Source of the DNA: Candidatus Gastranaerophilales bacterium
GTDB taxonomy: Bacteria > Cyanobacteriota > Vampirovibrionia > Gastranaerophilales > Gastranaerophilaceae
Reading direction: 5' to 3'
DNA length: 6,204 nucleotides
Assembly: GCA_021202305.1 (NCBI GenBank)
Contig: JAJQDG010000068.1
Coordinates: forward strand, 1 to 6,204
The first letter of the stretch is position 1. Each line of letters starts with the position of its first letter. The position numbers and the translations under genes are program-made. Below, one piece after another: positions 1 through 6,139 of the stretch. The notes beneath the pieces were generated by a model that was not told the DNA's origin, made no database searches, and saw only the letters and a program-made list of their open reading frames with translations.

Positions 1-2
1 GC

Positions 3-251
3 TTTGTTATTTCAGATATTAAAACGTATAAAAATGTAATCGGCACTCTTTTTGACAGAAGAAAATCCATTTTTTCCTTTTATCCTAAAAAAATAGATGA
101 ATTTTTTAATATTTGGACAAGCGCTCAAAATATTTCCAAAAAAAGTGAATACCGGAAGTTTTTAGTTTCGTTTTTCAGGGAAAGAAAATTCAAAGAACTT
201 GTTTATGATGTTATAAGTTTTGTAAAATGCGTATTTGGGGCTATAATATAG
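3..251 (+). CDS. fixC: Probable FixC C-terminus (electron-transfer flavoprotein:quinone oxidoreductase), 5' truncated by window edge
   Basis: This is an open frame of 82 codons that enters from the left edge and stops at TAG 249-251; the other two forward frames close within the first 40 bases. The visible part is basic and aromatic-rich, with a stretch YPKKIDEFFNIW, then EYRKFLVSFFRER, then a hydrophobic helix-like tail ending VISFVKCVFGAII. FixC proteins end in a similar region: a short FF segment, a basic helix with F-F-R, and a last helix containing L-x-x-D. The strongest support is context, because an unmistakable fixX begins four bases after the stop and fixC normally directly precedes fixX. 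FixC is a membrane-associated FAD protein that passes electrons from FixAB/FixX to quinone. The FAD-binding domain lies outside the window, so the identity is inferred. Another geranylgeranyl-reductase-like flavoprotein cannot be excluded. Confidence 0.6.
   Translation, partial: FVISDIKTYKNVIGTLFDRRKSIFSFYPKKIDEFFNIWTSAQNISKKSEYRKFLVSFFRERKFKELVYDVISFVKCVFGAII
220..247 (+). promoter_or_regulatory. Candidate sigma-70-type promoter just upstream of fixX
   Basis: A perfect TATAAT lies at 242-247, and TTGTAA (four of six matches to the -35 consensus) lies at 220-225, 16 bases upstream. Transcription would start near 254-256, on or next to the fixX ATG, so the transcript would be leaderless or nearly so. 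No Shine-Dalgarno sequence stands at a usable distance before fixX; the GGGG at 237-240 is 15 bases away. The site overlaps the end of the upstream gene. TATAAT occurs often by chance in DNA this AT-rich, so this is a weak call. Confidence 0.22.
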
Positions 252-255
252 TTAT

Positions 256-555
256 ATGGATAAAAATAATGATTTAATTGTTAATATTGATGAAAAGCTT
301 GCCACATTACGGTTTATCTGCGATAATAAGAGCCATATCAAGCTGGATATTGAGTTGTGCAAAAAATGCAAAACAAAAGAATGTGCATATTTTTGTCCTG
401 CTGATGTCTATAATTTTGAAAACGGAAACGAAATTCCGACGGTAGATTTTGAAAACTGTCTGGAATGCGGAACTTGCAGGATATGCTGTCCAATGAATTC
501 ATTGGATTGGAATTATCCAAAAGGCGGTAGGGGAGTCCGATTCAGATTCGGGTAG
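256..555 (+). CDS. fixX: FixX, ferredoxin-like electron-transfer protein
   Basis: This 99-residue protein has the two hallmarks of the FixX family: CLECGTCRI at 68-76 and a C-terminus running from WNYP (85-88) to GVRFRFG (93-99). It carries two cysteine clusters. The first is C35-x2-C38-x4-C43-x3-C47-Pro, and the second is the ferredoxin-like C68-x2-C71-x2-C74-x3-C78-Pro, which suggests one or two [4Fe-4S] centres. In known systems FixX works with FixC and the flavoprotein pair FixAB, which splits electrons from NADH between a low-potential ferredoxin or flavodoxin and the quinone pool. The length is close to that of E. coli FixX (about 95 residues). ATG 256 is the first start after an in-frame TAA at 244-246, and the gene begins four bases after the probable fixC stop. 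There is no clear ribosome site, so translation may be coupled or leaderless. The family assignment is secure, but the electron partners here are inferred. Confidence 0.93.
   Translation: MDKNNDLIVNIDEKLATLRFICDNKSHIKLDIELCKKCKTKECAYFCPADVYNFENGNEIPTVDFENCLECGTCRICCPMNSLDWNYPKGGRGVRFRFG
490..505. repeat. Perfect 16-bp palindrome inside fixX
   Basis: CCAATGAATTCATTGG is identical to its reverse complement. It lies in the fixX stretch encoding the C78-P-M-N-S-L segment. A second inverted pair, TTGGAT at 502-507 with ATCCAA at 515-520, overlaps its right end. No T-run follows, so it is not a terminator. It could bind a dimeric regulator, or it may simply be chance within coding sequence. Confidence 0.5.
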
Positions 556-572
556 TTGAGGTTACAGATTAA

Positions 573-1013
573 ATGAAAGAGTATTGTTCAAGATGGTATG
601 ATAAAGACCCTGTTTTGTCTATGTCAATGCGTACGCTTGCAAATTCCGATGATGCAACCCAAATTCAAGTTGCCCTGAATCTTATTAAAGTTATAATTGA
701 ACATAATATCAAATCAAATGAATTTAAAAGTATTGAAGATATTACAAACGCCGTTGAAGAAGGGGTTATTCAGAAGGGCGTAAATCGTTGGTATGACCTT
801 GAAAAAACAGTCAGAACCGCAATACAAATGCTTGAAAATTGTTCCCCCGAAACAAGGCAGAAAGTTGCTCTTGATATGGCGCAAATAGTTATTGAAAATA
901 TTGTTTTAGATAAAGATGACGATCCTGAAGATAACAGTAAAATTAATATTATTGATTTATCCGGCGAAACAACCGTTTTAGACCTTGATAAATTAAACGA
1001 AAAAAATGAATGA
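573..1013 (+). CDS. Uncharacterised protein with two RWYD-led helical repeats
   Basis: I do not recognise this 146-residue protein as a named family. It is made of two homologous units in ungapped register with a 65-residue offset: residues 7-46 and 72-111. Both open with R-W-Y-D, and they also share L22/L87, N24/N89, T29/T94, V33-A34-L35/V98-A99-L100 and I42-E43/I107-E108, about 12 identities in 40. Each unit looks like two amphipathic helices. A linker (47-71) separates them. After the second unit come an acidic stretch (D113-D120, DKDDDPED) and a short tail containing IIDLSGETTVLDL. There is no signal peptide, membrane segment or metal-binding motif, so a cytoplasmic scaffold or partner-binding role is possible but unproven. 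GAGG at 558-561, 11 bases before ATG 573, is a plausible ribosome site. The gene follows fixX by 17 bases and overlaps the TPR gene by 8. Codon use looks like that of its neighbours, supporting a real gene. Confidence 0.85.
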   Translation: MKEYCSRWYDKDPVLSMSMRTLANSDDATQIQVALNLIKVIIEHNIKSNEFKSIEDITNAVEEGVIQKGVNRWYDLEKTVRTAIQMLENCSPETRQKVALDMAQIVIENIVLDKDDDPEDNSKINIIDLSGETTVLDLDKLNEKNE

Positions 1014-1929
1014 ACTTCAGCGGTTTGAACAGTTAAAAAGAAATATCGAAAGCGATTCCACTAATTTTCAGGCAAGGCGCGAATATGCCATGTTATGCTC
1101 TGATTACGGTTTTACGGAAGCCGCCGTTAAGCATTTTTATTATCTTTTAAAATTTTTTAAAGAAGATGCAAATCTTTATTTTAATTTGGGAATTTGCTTT
1201 GAAAAATTAAAGGAATTCAAGCTTGCTCTTGAAGCTTATAAAAAAGCGGTTGAATTAAAGCCGGATGAGGGCGATTTTATTTATAATCTTGCTCTTTGCT
1301 ATGATGCACTTAATATGTATGACGAGGCTGTTTCAGAATTTAAAAAGGTCATTTGTCTTGAAGTAAATGATTCAAATTCATTTTTTTGTTTGGGGTGCGT
1401 TTATATTAAAAAAAATGAAATTGATAATGCCATAAAATGTTTTAAACGTGCAATTTTATTAAATGACGATGATTATTACGCGCATTTTCATCTGGGCAAT
1501 ATGTATCATAAGAAAAATATGACGGATGAGGCAATAAAAGAATACAAAAAAGTAATAACATTATCGGGCGATTATTCCTGGGCGTATTTTAATTTAGCGC
1601 AAATTTTTTATAAAAAAGAAGATTATGAAAATGCGGTTATAATGCTTAATATGACACTGCAAAAAAATAAAAAGGATATGGAAGCATATAAACTGTTATG
1701 CCAATTGTATATGAAATTGGATGATATTCAAATGGCGCAGGATGTTCTTGAAGAAATGGCTGAAGAAGCCGGAAAAAACGGTGATTGGTATTATTTAAAC
1801 GCAATGATTTTCAAAAAAAAGGGATTTTTGGCAAAATACAAAGACAGTTTGGAAAATGCTGTTTCAAATCAAGAAACTTTAACCTTCAACAAAAAATCCG
1901 TTACTAAAGAACTAAAGGATATGGAGTAA
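1006..1929 (+). CDS. Tetratricopeptide (TPR) repeat protein
   Basis: The 307-residue product is almost entirely TPR units of about 34 residues. I place them at 20-53, 54-87, 88-121, 122-155, 156-189, 190-223, 224-257 and, more degenerate, 258-290. The second is textbook: N-L-G at 60-62, A74, Y78 and A81, ending L84-K85-P86. TPR arrays form a superhelix that binds peptides or partner proteins, so this is probably an adaptor with no catalytic activity. It has no signal peptide or membrane helix. Eight cysteines (31, 64, 98, 117, 128, 131, 145, 232) fit a reducing cytoplasm. ATG 1006 lies within the end of the preceding gene (8-base overlap) and has only an A-rich leader, which suggests re-initiation by ribosomes finishing that gene. 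Its TAA shares one base with the dprA ATG. Which process it serves is unknown; a link to DNA uptake is a guess from the adjacent dprA. Confidence 0.9.
   Translation: MNELQRFEQLKRNIESDSTNFQARREYAMLCSDYGFTEAAVKHFYYLLKFFKEDANLYFNLGICFEKLKEFKLALEAYKKAVELKPDEGDFIYNLALCYDALNMYDEAVSEFKKVICLEVNDSNSFFCLGCVYIKKNEIDNAIKCFKRAILLNDDDYYAHFHLGNMYHKKNMTDEAIKEYKKVITLSGDYSWAYFNLAQIFYKKEDYENAVIMLNMTLQKNKKDMEAYKLLCQLYMKLDDIQMAQDVLEEMAEEAGKNGDWYYLNAMIFKKKGFLAKYKDSLENAVSNQETLTFNKKSVTKELKDME
1914..1919 (+). promoter_or_regulatory. Ribosome binding site for dprA
   Basis: AAAGGA lies 9 bases before ATG 1929, inside the last codons of the TPR gene. A second purine run, GGAG at 1923-1926, is too close (2 bases) to be the main site. 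Together with the TAATG stop/start junction this supports start 1929. Confidence 0.55.
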
Positions 1930-3050
1930 TGCAGGGCAAATTAAATTTTGAAGAAAATCCCGATAAAAATAAATTTTATCTTGGAATGAGCCATATTCTT
2001 GTAAACAACCCTCTTTTTAAGGCAAAAATATTTGAATTTTTTAACTTTGATATTATCCGCACATTTAAAGCGGATAAAGAAGATTTGAACCAATTTTCAC
2101 AAATGTACCCGAATATTAAAATACCGAACAATTTTTTGAATGAATTGAGAAATATTAACTTAGATGATATTTCTTCTTCCGTTCAAAAATCAAAAACAAA
2201 ATATATAACTTATGAAGATAAAAATTATCCTGAGCCACTCCGCAATATTGAAGATTTTCCCGTTACGCTTTTTTATAAAGGCTCTTTTGATAAAATAAAT
2301 TTTGAAAAAACTCTTGCCGTAGTAGGCTCAAGAAAAGCGACCGAATCTGCAAAATTAAACACATCAAGAATAATTTCAGGGTTTAAAAATACAGACATCG
2401 TTATTATTTCAGGACTTGCAGAGGGAATTGATACAAGCGCGCATAAAGCCGCCCTTGAAAATAATTTAAAAACCATTGCAGTTATCGGTTCGGGGCTTAA
2501 TTTTACATATCCTCACAGCAATAAAAAATTATATCAGGATATTGAAAATAACGGCGGAATAATATTTTCCGAATATCCAAACGATTTTGCCCCGCTTCCG
2601 CAAAATTTTCCTCAAAGAAACAGGCTTGTGTGCGGACTATCAAAAGGAGTATTAATTACAGAAGCAAAAAAACACTCCGGCGCAATGATTTCGGCACGTA
2701 TTGCTCTTGAACAGGGCAAGGAATTAATGTGTATGCCGGGGCTGATTACAAATCCAAACTGCGAAGGAATTTATCATTTAATTAAAAACGGCGCCTGGGT
2801 TGTTACAAAAACGGAAGATATTTTAAATATCTTAAATTGGGAAATAATTAATGAAAATAAAGCAAGGGCAAGCCTTTCCGGAATTGAAAAACAAATTTTG
2901 GAACTTATTTCGTTAAATGAAATTTCAATAGAGGGGTTGAATATAAAACTTGATATTGGTATAAATGAGCTAATGATAAAATTGACCGAAATGGAATTAT
3001 CCGGCTTGATAGTTCAAAAAAACGGTCTTTACTACATATCGGGGAATTAA
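1929..3050 (+). CDS. dprA: DNA-processing protein DprA (Smf)
   Basis: DprA binds incoming single-stranded DNA during natural transformation and loads RecA onto it; it acts in the cytoplasm. The 373-residue protein has the expected three parts. A helical N-terminal region covers about 1-95. The Rossmann-like DprA core covers about 100-300, with G133-S-R-K-A137, S161-G-L-A-E-G-I-D168, G187-S-G-L190, Y194-P195, S214-E-Y-P217, F227-P-Q-R-N-R232, S250-G-A-M-I-S-A256, E261-Q-G263 and P270-G271. A small C-terminal winged-helix-like domain covers about 312-373. Length and motif order are normal and nothing is broken. The gene starts within the TPR stop codon (TAATG) and ends one base before topA; dprA next to topA is a common bacterial arrangement. 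DprA occurs in many bacteria not known to be competent, so its presence alone does not prove transformability. Confidence 0.97.
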   Translation: MQGKLNFEENPDKNKFYLGMSHILVNNPLFKAKIFEFFNFDIIRTFKADKEDLNQFSQMYPNIKIPNNFLNELRNINLDDISSSVQKSKTKYITYEDKNYPEPLRNIEDFPVTLFYKGSFDKINFEKTLAVVGSRKATESAKLNTSRIISGFKNTDIVIISGLAEGIDTSAHKAALENNLKTIAVIGSGLNFTYPHSNKKLYQDIENNGGIIFSEYPNDFAPLPQNFPQRNRLVCGLSKGVLITEAKKHSGAMISARIALEQGKELMCMPGLITNPNCEGIYHLIKNGAWVVTKTEDILNILNWEIINENKARASLSGIEKQILELISLNEISIEGLNIKLDIGINELMIKLTEMELSGLIVQKNGLYYISGN

Positions 3051-3051
3051 A

Positions 3052-5307
3052 ATGGCAAAAACAAATTCAAAAAAAACTCTTGTAATAGTGGAATCACCCG
3101 CAAAATCAAAAACAATTAAAAAAATACTCGGAGATAATTACATAATAGAGGCAAGTTACGGACACATAAGAGATTTGCCCCCGAAAGGCTTAGGGTTTGA
3201 TGTAGAAAATAATTTTAAGCCCACTTTCACCGTAATACCCGAAAAACAAAAAGTGGTAGATACTTTAAATAAACTTGCAAAGTCCGCAGATAAAATATAT
3301 TTAGCATCTGACCCCGATCGTGAAGGCGAGGCAATAGCCTGGCATGTCAGGGAAGTTTTAAACGTTCCGGATGATAAAATTTTCAGAATTGAATTTAATG
3401 AAATCACGCCTAACGCAATTAAAAATGCGGTTCAAAATTACAGACAAATTGATATGCTTAAAGTAAGCGCCCAGCAGACCCGCCAAATTTTAGACAGATT
3501 GGTAGGTTTTAAAATAAGCCCTATACTCTGGGAAAAACTCCGTAATTACAGATTATCCGCGGGCAGAGTTCAATCCGTTGCGCTCAGGATGATAGTTGAG
3601 CGCGAAGAAGAAATTGAAGCTTTTGTTCCGGTTGAATATTGGAATATAGAGGCGCTTCTTTCAAAGGGCGGTTTTGATTTTGTGAGCGAATTGATAAAAT
3701 ATAAAGATAATAAAATTCAAATTAACAATAAAGAAGAAGCGGACAAAATTCTAAAAGATTTAGAAAACGCAAAATATACGGTTTCAAAAATTACCCCGCG
3801 CGATACAAAAAGAAGCCCGCAGCCGCCTTTTATAACTTCTACCCTGCAAAGGGAAGCAAGCGGCAAATTAGGATACGGCGTTTCAAAAACAATGCAGATT
3901 GCACAAAAACTGTATGAAGGAATTGAGCTTGGCGAAGAAGGAGCCGTGGGGCTTATAACTTATATGAGAACAGATTCAACAAGGATATCTGAAGATGCAG
4001 TTAGTGCAGCAAAAGAATTTATTATTTATAACTACGGCGAAAAATATTATCCAAAAACTCCAAACGACTACAATAAAAATAAAAAGAAAAACGTTCAAGA
4101 TGCTCATGAAGCCATTCGCCCTTCATATATAACAAGAACGCCCGAAAGTATTAAAAAATACCTCTCAAGCGAACAGTACCGTCTTTATAAACTTATATGG
4201 ACGCGTTTTATGGCTTCTCAAATGGAAAATGCAAAAATAAAAAATTTAAACGTAGAAATTGAAGCAAATCAATATACATTTAAAACCGGTTCTTCAAAAG
4301 TTGAATTTGACGGTTTTTTGAAAGTTTATGAAGATGACAAAGAAGAAACAATTTCTAAAATTCCCACACTAAAAGAGGGCGAAATTTTAACATTTAAAAA
4401 CCTTGCTTCAAAACAACATTTTACTCAGCCGCCGCCGAGGTTTTCAGAGGCTTCGCTTGTTAAACAGCTTGAAGAATACGGAATAGGGCGCCCCTCAACT
4501 TATGCGCCGATTATTACAAAAATCCAGCAGAGAGGATACGTTGAAAAACTCGAAAAGGCTTTAAAACCAACGCTTTTAGGACGAACTGTATCAAAACAAT
4601 TATGCGAATTTTTTAAAGATATAATGAATTATGAATTTACAGCCTCTATGGAGGCAAAATTGGACGCAATTGCAGAGGATAAAGAAAATTCGACCAGAGT
4701 TTTAAAAGAGTTTTACTCGCCCTTTGAAAAAACGGTTGAACAGGCAAAAACTAATATGGGGCGCGTAGTAATTGAATCTGATAAAGTTTGCCCGAATTGC
4801 GGAAAGAAAATGGTTGTCAAAACAAGCCGTTTCGGAAAACAATTTTTAGGCTGCTCGGGGTATCCTGATTGCAAAACCATGATGAGTTTGGACGGCGATT
4901 TGCCCAAACCGCCTGCAGCAGATGAAGAAACTGATTACAAGTGCGAAAAATGCGGAGGCAAGACAGTTATAAAAACAGGACCTTACGGTAAATATTACCA
5001 GTGCCTGAATGGGAATTGCAAAACAAGAAAATCAATAGTAATTTCATCAGGTGTAAAATGCCCCAAATGCGCACAAGAGGGGCGTGATGGCGAGCTTATT
5101 CAGCGGCGTTCAAGATACGGAAAAACATTCTGGGGCTGCTCAAAATACCCCGATTGCGATTTTGCGGTTTGGAATGAACCGACCGGCGAAAAATGCCCTG
5201 ATTGCGGGGAGCTTTTAGTAAAAAAATTCTTAAAAACAGGAAATAAAATTGCCTGTTCGTCTAAAACATGCAAATATAGTAAGCCTCTGGAGGAAAATGA
5301 TGTATAA
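3052..5307 (+). CDS. topA: DNA topoisomerase I (type IA) with four C-terminal zinc ribbons
   Basis: The enzyme relaxes negative supercoils by cutting one DNA strand through a 5'-phosphotyrosine and passing the other strand. Of 751 residues, the first 570 or so form the catalytic core. The TOPRIM domain has E14 (VESPAKSK) and the metal-binding set D87/D89/E91 (SDPDREGEAIAWH). Next come SAGRVQSVALR (169-179), the catalytic tyrosine Y304 in YMRTDST, DAHEAIRP (350-357) and HFTQPPPRFSEASLVKQL (456-473), leading to GIGRPSTYA (477-485). Four C4 ribbons follow: C580/583/601/607, C631/634/651/656, C670/673/696/702 and C715/718/735/740. All four keep every cysteine, and the third has a longer finger (22 residues between its second and third Cys). 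The linker before LSAGR reads LWEKLRNYRLSAGR, where many relatives have LWKKVRRGLSAGR, one residue shorter and with Gly before LSAGR. GGGG at 3041-3044 is a plausible ribosome site. One base separates it from dprA. Confidence 0.98.
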   Translation: MAKTNSKKTLVIVESPAKSKTIKKILGDNYIIEASYGHIRDLPPKGLGFDVENNFKPTFTVIPEKQKVVDTLNKLAKSADKIYLASDPDREGEAIAWHVREVLNVPDDKIFRIEFNEITPNAIKNAVQNYRQIDMLKVSAQQTRQILDRLVGFKISPILWEKLRNYRLSAGRVQSVALRMIVEREEEIEAFVPVEYWNIEALLSKGGFDFVSELIKYKDNKIQINNKEEADKILKDLENAKYTVSKITPRDTKRSPQPPFITSTLQREASGKLGYGVSKTMQIAQKLYEGIELGEEGAVGLITYMRTDSTRISEDAVSAAKEFIIYNYGEKYYPKTPNDYNKNKKKNVQDAHEAIRPSYITRTPESIKKYLSSEQYRLYKLIWTRFMASQMENAKIKNLNVEIEANQYTFKTGSSKVEFDGFLKVYEDDKEETISKIPTLKEGEILTFKNLASKQHFTQPPPRFSEASLVKQLEEYGIGRPSTYAPIITKIQQRGYVEKLEKALKPTLLGRTVSKQLCEFFKDIMNYEFTASMEAKLDAIAEDKENSTRVLKEFYSPFEKTVEQAKTNMGRVVIESDKVCPNCGKKMVVKTSRFGKQFLGCSGYPDCKTMMSLDGDLPKPPAADEETDYKCEKCGGKTVIKTGPYGKYYQCLNGNCKTRKSIVISSGVKCPKCAQEGRDGELIQRRSRYGKTFWGCSKYPDCDFAVWNEPTGEKCPDCGELLVKKFLKTGNKIACSSKTCKYSKPLEENDV
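5289..5294 (+). promoter_or_regulatory. Strong ribosome binding site that decides the aroE start
   Basis: GGAGGA ends 5 bases before ATG 5300 and only 2 bases before ATG 5297. Normal spacing favours 5300, giving a protein that begins MYKFAIIGDPLGHS, as AroE proteins typically do. The earlier in-frame ATG 5249 lies inside topA and would add 17 residues unrelated to AroE. The site lies in the last codons of topA. Confidence 0.75.
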
Positions 5308-6139
5308 ATTTGCAATCATAGGCGACCCTCTGGGTCATTCGCTAAGCAAGTTCATGCATGAAGCCGCGCTCAAATCTCTGGGGCTTGAAGGAAGTTACGA
5401 TATTTTAACCACAAAAAGCGAAGATTTAATTACACGCTTAAAATATCTGAAAACAAACGGCTACAAGGGTTTTAATGTAACCATTCCGCACAAAATTCCC
5501 GTTGCGCTTTTTTTAGCAGATGTTGATGAAATTGCAAATAAAATAGGTTCCGTTAATACGGTTTTAATTAACGAAGATAAATCTTTAAAGGGCTTTAACA
5601 CTGATGTAAGCGGTTTTATGGAACCTGTTAAAGATGTCTGCCTGAAAGATAAAAAGGCGGCTGTTTTAGGCACAGGGGGCGCAAGCCGCGCCATTATCTG
5701 CGGACTTGAAATGCTTGGAATTAAAAAAGTTGATATTTATACAAGAAATGTTATTAATTCAACTAAATCAACAGATACTCTCAGGGAACGTTTTCCGGGA
5801 GTTGAAATAAGGCTTTTGCAGTATGAAATAATGTCTGATTTAAGCGATATTTCAATTGTTGTAAATACCACTCCGCTTGGCATGAAGGGTTTTAGACAGG
5901 GTGTGTCGCCCCTATCCGATGAAATAATAAAAACTCTTGATAACAGCGCAATTGTTTATGATATAGTGTATAATCCTATTAAAACAGAGCTTATAACAAA
6001 AGCAATAAAATACGGTAAAAATTACAGAACAGGGCTTGATATGCTCGTTTATCAAGGGGCAAAGGCATTTGAAATTTGGACAGGAATTTACCCCGACACC
6101 GACAAAATGAAAATTGCAGCACTTGAAGAATTAGTATGA
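5300..6139 (+). CDS. aroE: Shikimate dehydrogenase (NADP+)
   Basis: AroE reduces 3-dehydroshikimate to shikimate with NADPH, the fourth step of chorismate and aromatic amino acid synthesis in the cytoplasm. The 279-residue product, of normal length, has the substrate-binding domain with S14-L-S16 (GHSLS), N59-V-T-I-P-H-K65 (K65 catalytic), IGSVNTV (82-88) and N100-T-D102 (D102 the second catalytic residue). The Rossmann domain has the dinucleotide loop G124-T-G-G-A-S-R130, R149 after the second strand (the usual NADP phosphate contact), N189-T-T-P-L-G-M195 and YDIVYNP (220-226). The closing motif is G245-L-D-M-L-V-Y-Q-G-A254, with Q252 in the substrate pocket. No key residue is missing, so it should be active. 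ATG 5300 is chosen from the GGAGGA spacing; 5297 would add one Met. It overlaps topA by 8 bases and the next gene by 4, implying coupled translation. Confidence 0.96.
   Translation: MYKFAIIGDPLGHSLSKFMHEAALKSLGLEGSYDILTTKSEDLITRLKYLKTNGYKGFNVTIPHKIPVALFLADVDEIANKIGSVNTVLINEDKSLKGFNTDVSGFMEPVKDVCLKDKKAAVLGTGGASRAIICGLEMLGIKKVDIYTRNVINSTKSTDTLRERFPGVEIRLLQYEIMSDLSDISIVVNTTPLGMKGFRQGVSPLSDEIIKTLDNSAIVYDIVYNPIKTELITKAIKYGKNYRTGLDMLVYQGAKAFEIWTGIYPDTDKMKIAALEELV

Noticed and set aside
52..86. Perfect TTGACA at 52-57 with TATCCT at 81-86, a possible promoter within the fixC-like frame
   Set aside because: The spacing is 23 bases, well beyond the usual 16-18, and no good -10 hexamer exists at the right distance.
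338..520. 60-codon antisense open frame under fixX
   Set aside because: It is complementary to a certain fixX, with no ribosome site and no recognisable protein pattern.
2273..2476. 67-codon antisense open frame under dprA
   Set aside because: It is a shadow of the conserved DprA core, and its composition mirrors that of the sense codons.
3156..3407. 83-codon antisense open frame under the topA TOPRIM domain
   Set aside because: The sense strand encodes invariant TOPRIM motifs; the antisense product matches nothing recognisable.
5249..5299. Upstream in-frame ATG 5249 as the aroE start
   Set aside because: It would add 17 residues unlike any AroE N-terminus, lies deep inside topA, and lacks the GGAGGA ribosome site that serves ATG 5300.
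4713..5315. Two antisense open frames (4713-4907 and 5100-5315) under the TopA zinc ribbons
   Set aside because: Both are explained by the reverse complement of the repeated cysteine-ribbon codons.
5461..5694. 77-codon antisense open frame under aroE
   Set aside because: It lies opposite catalytic AroE motifs and has no independent start signals.
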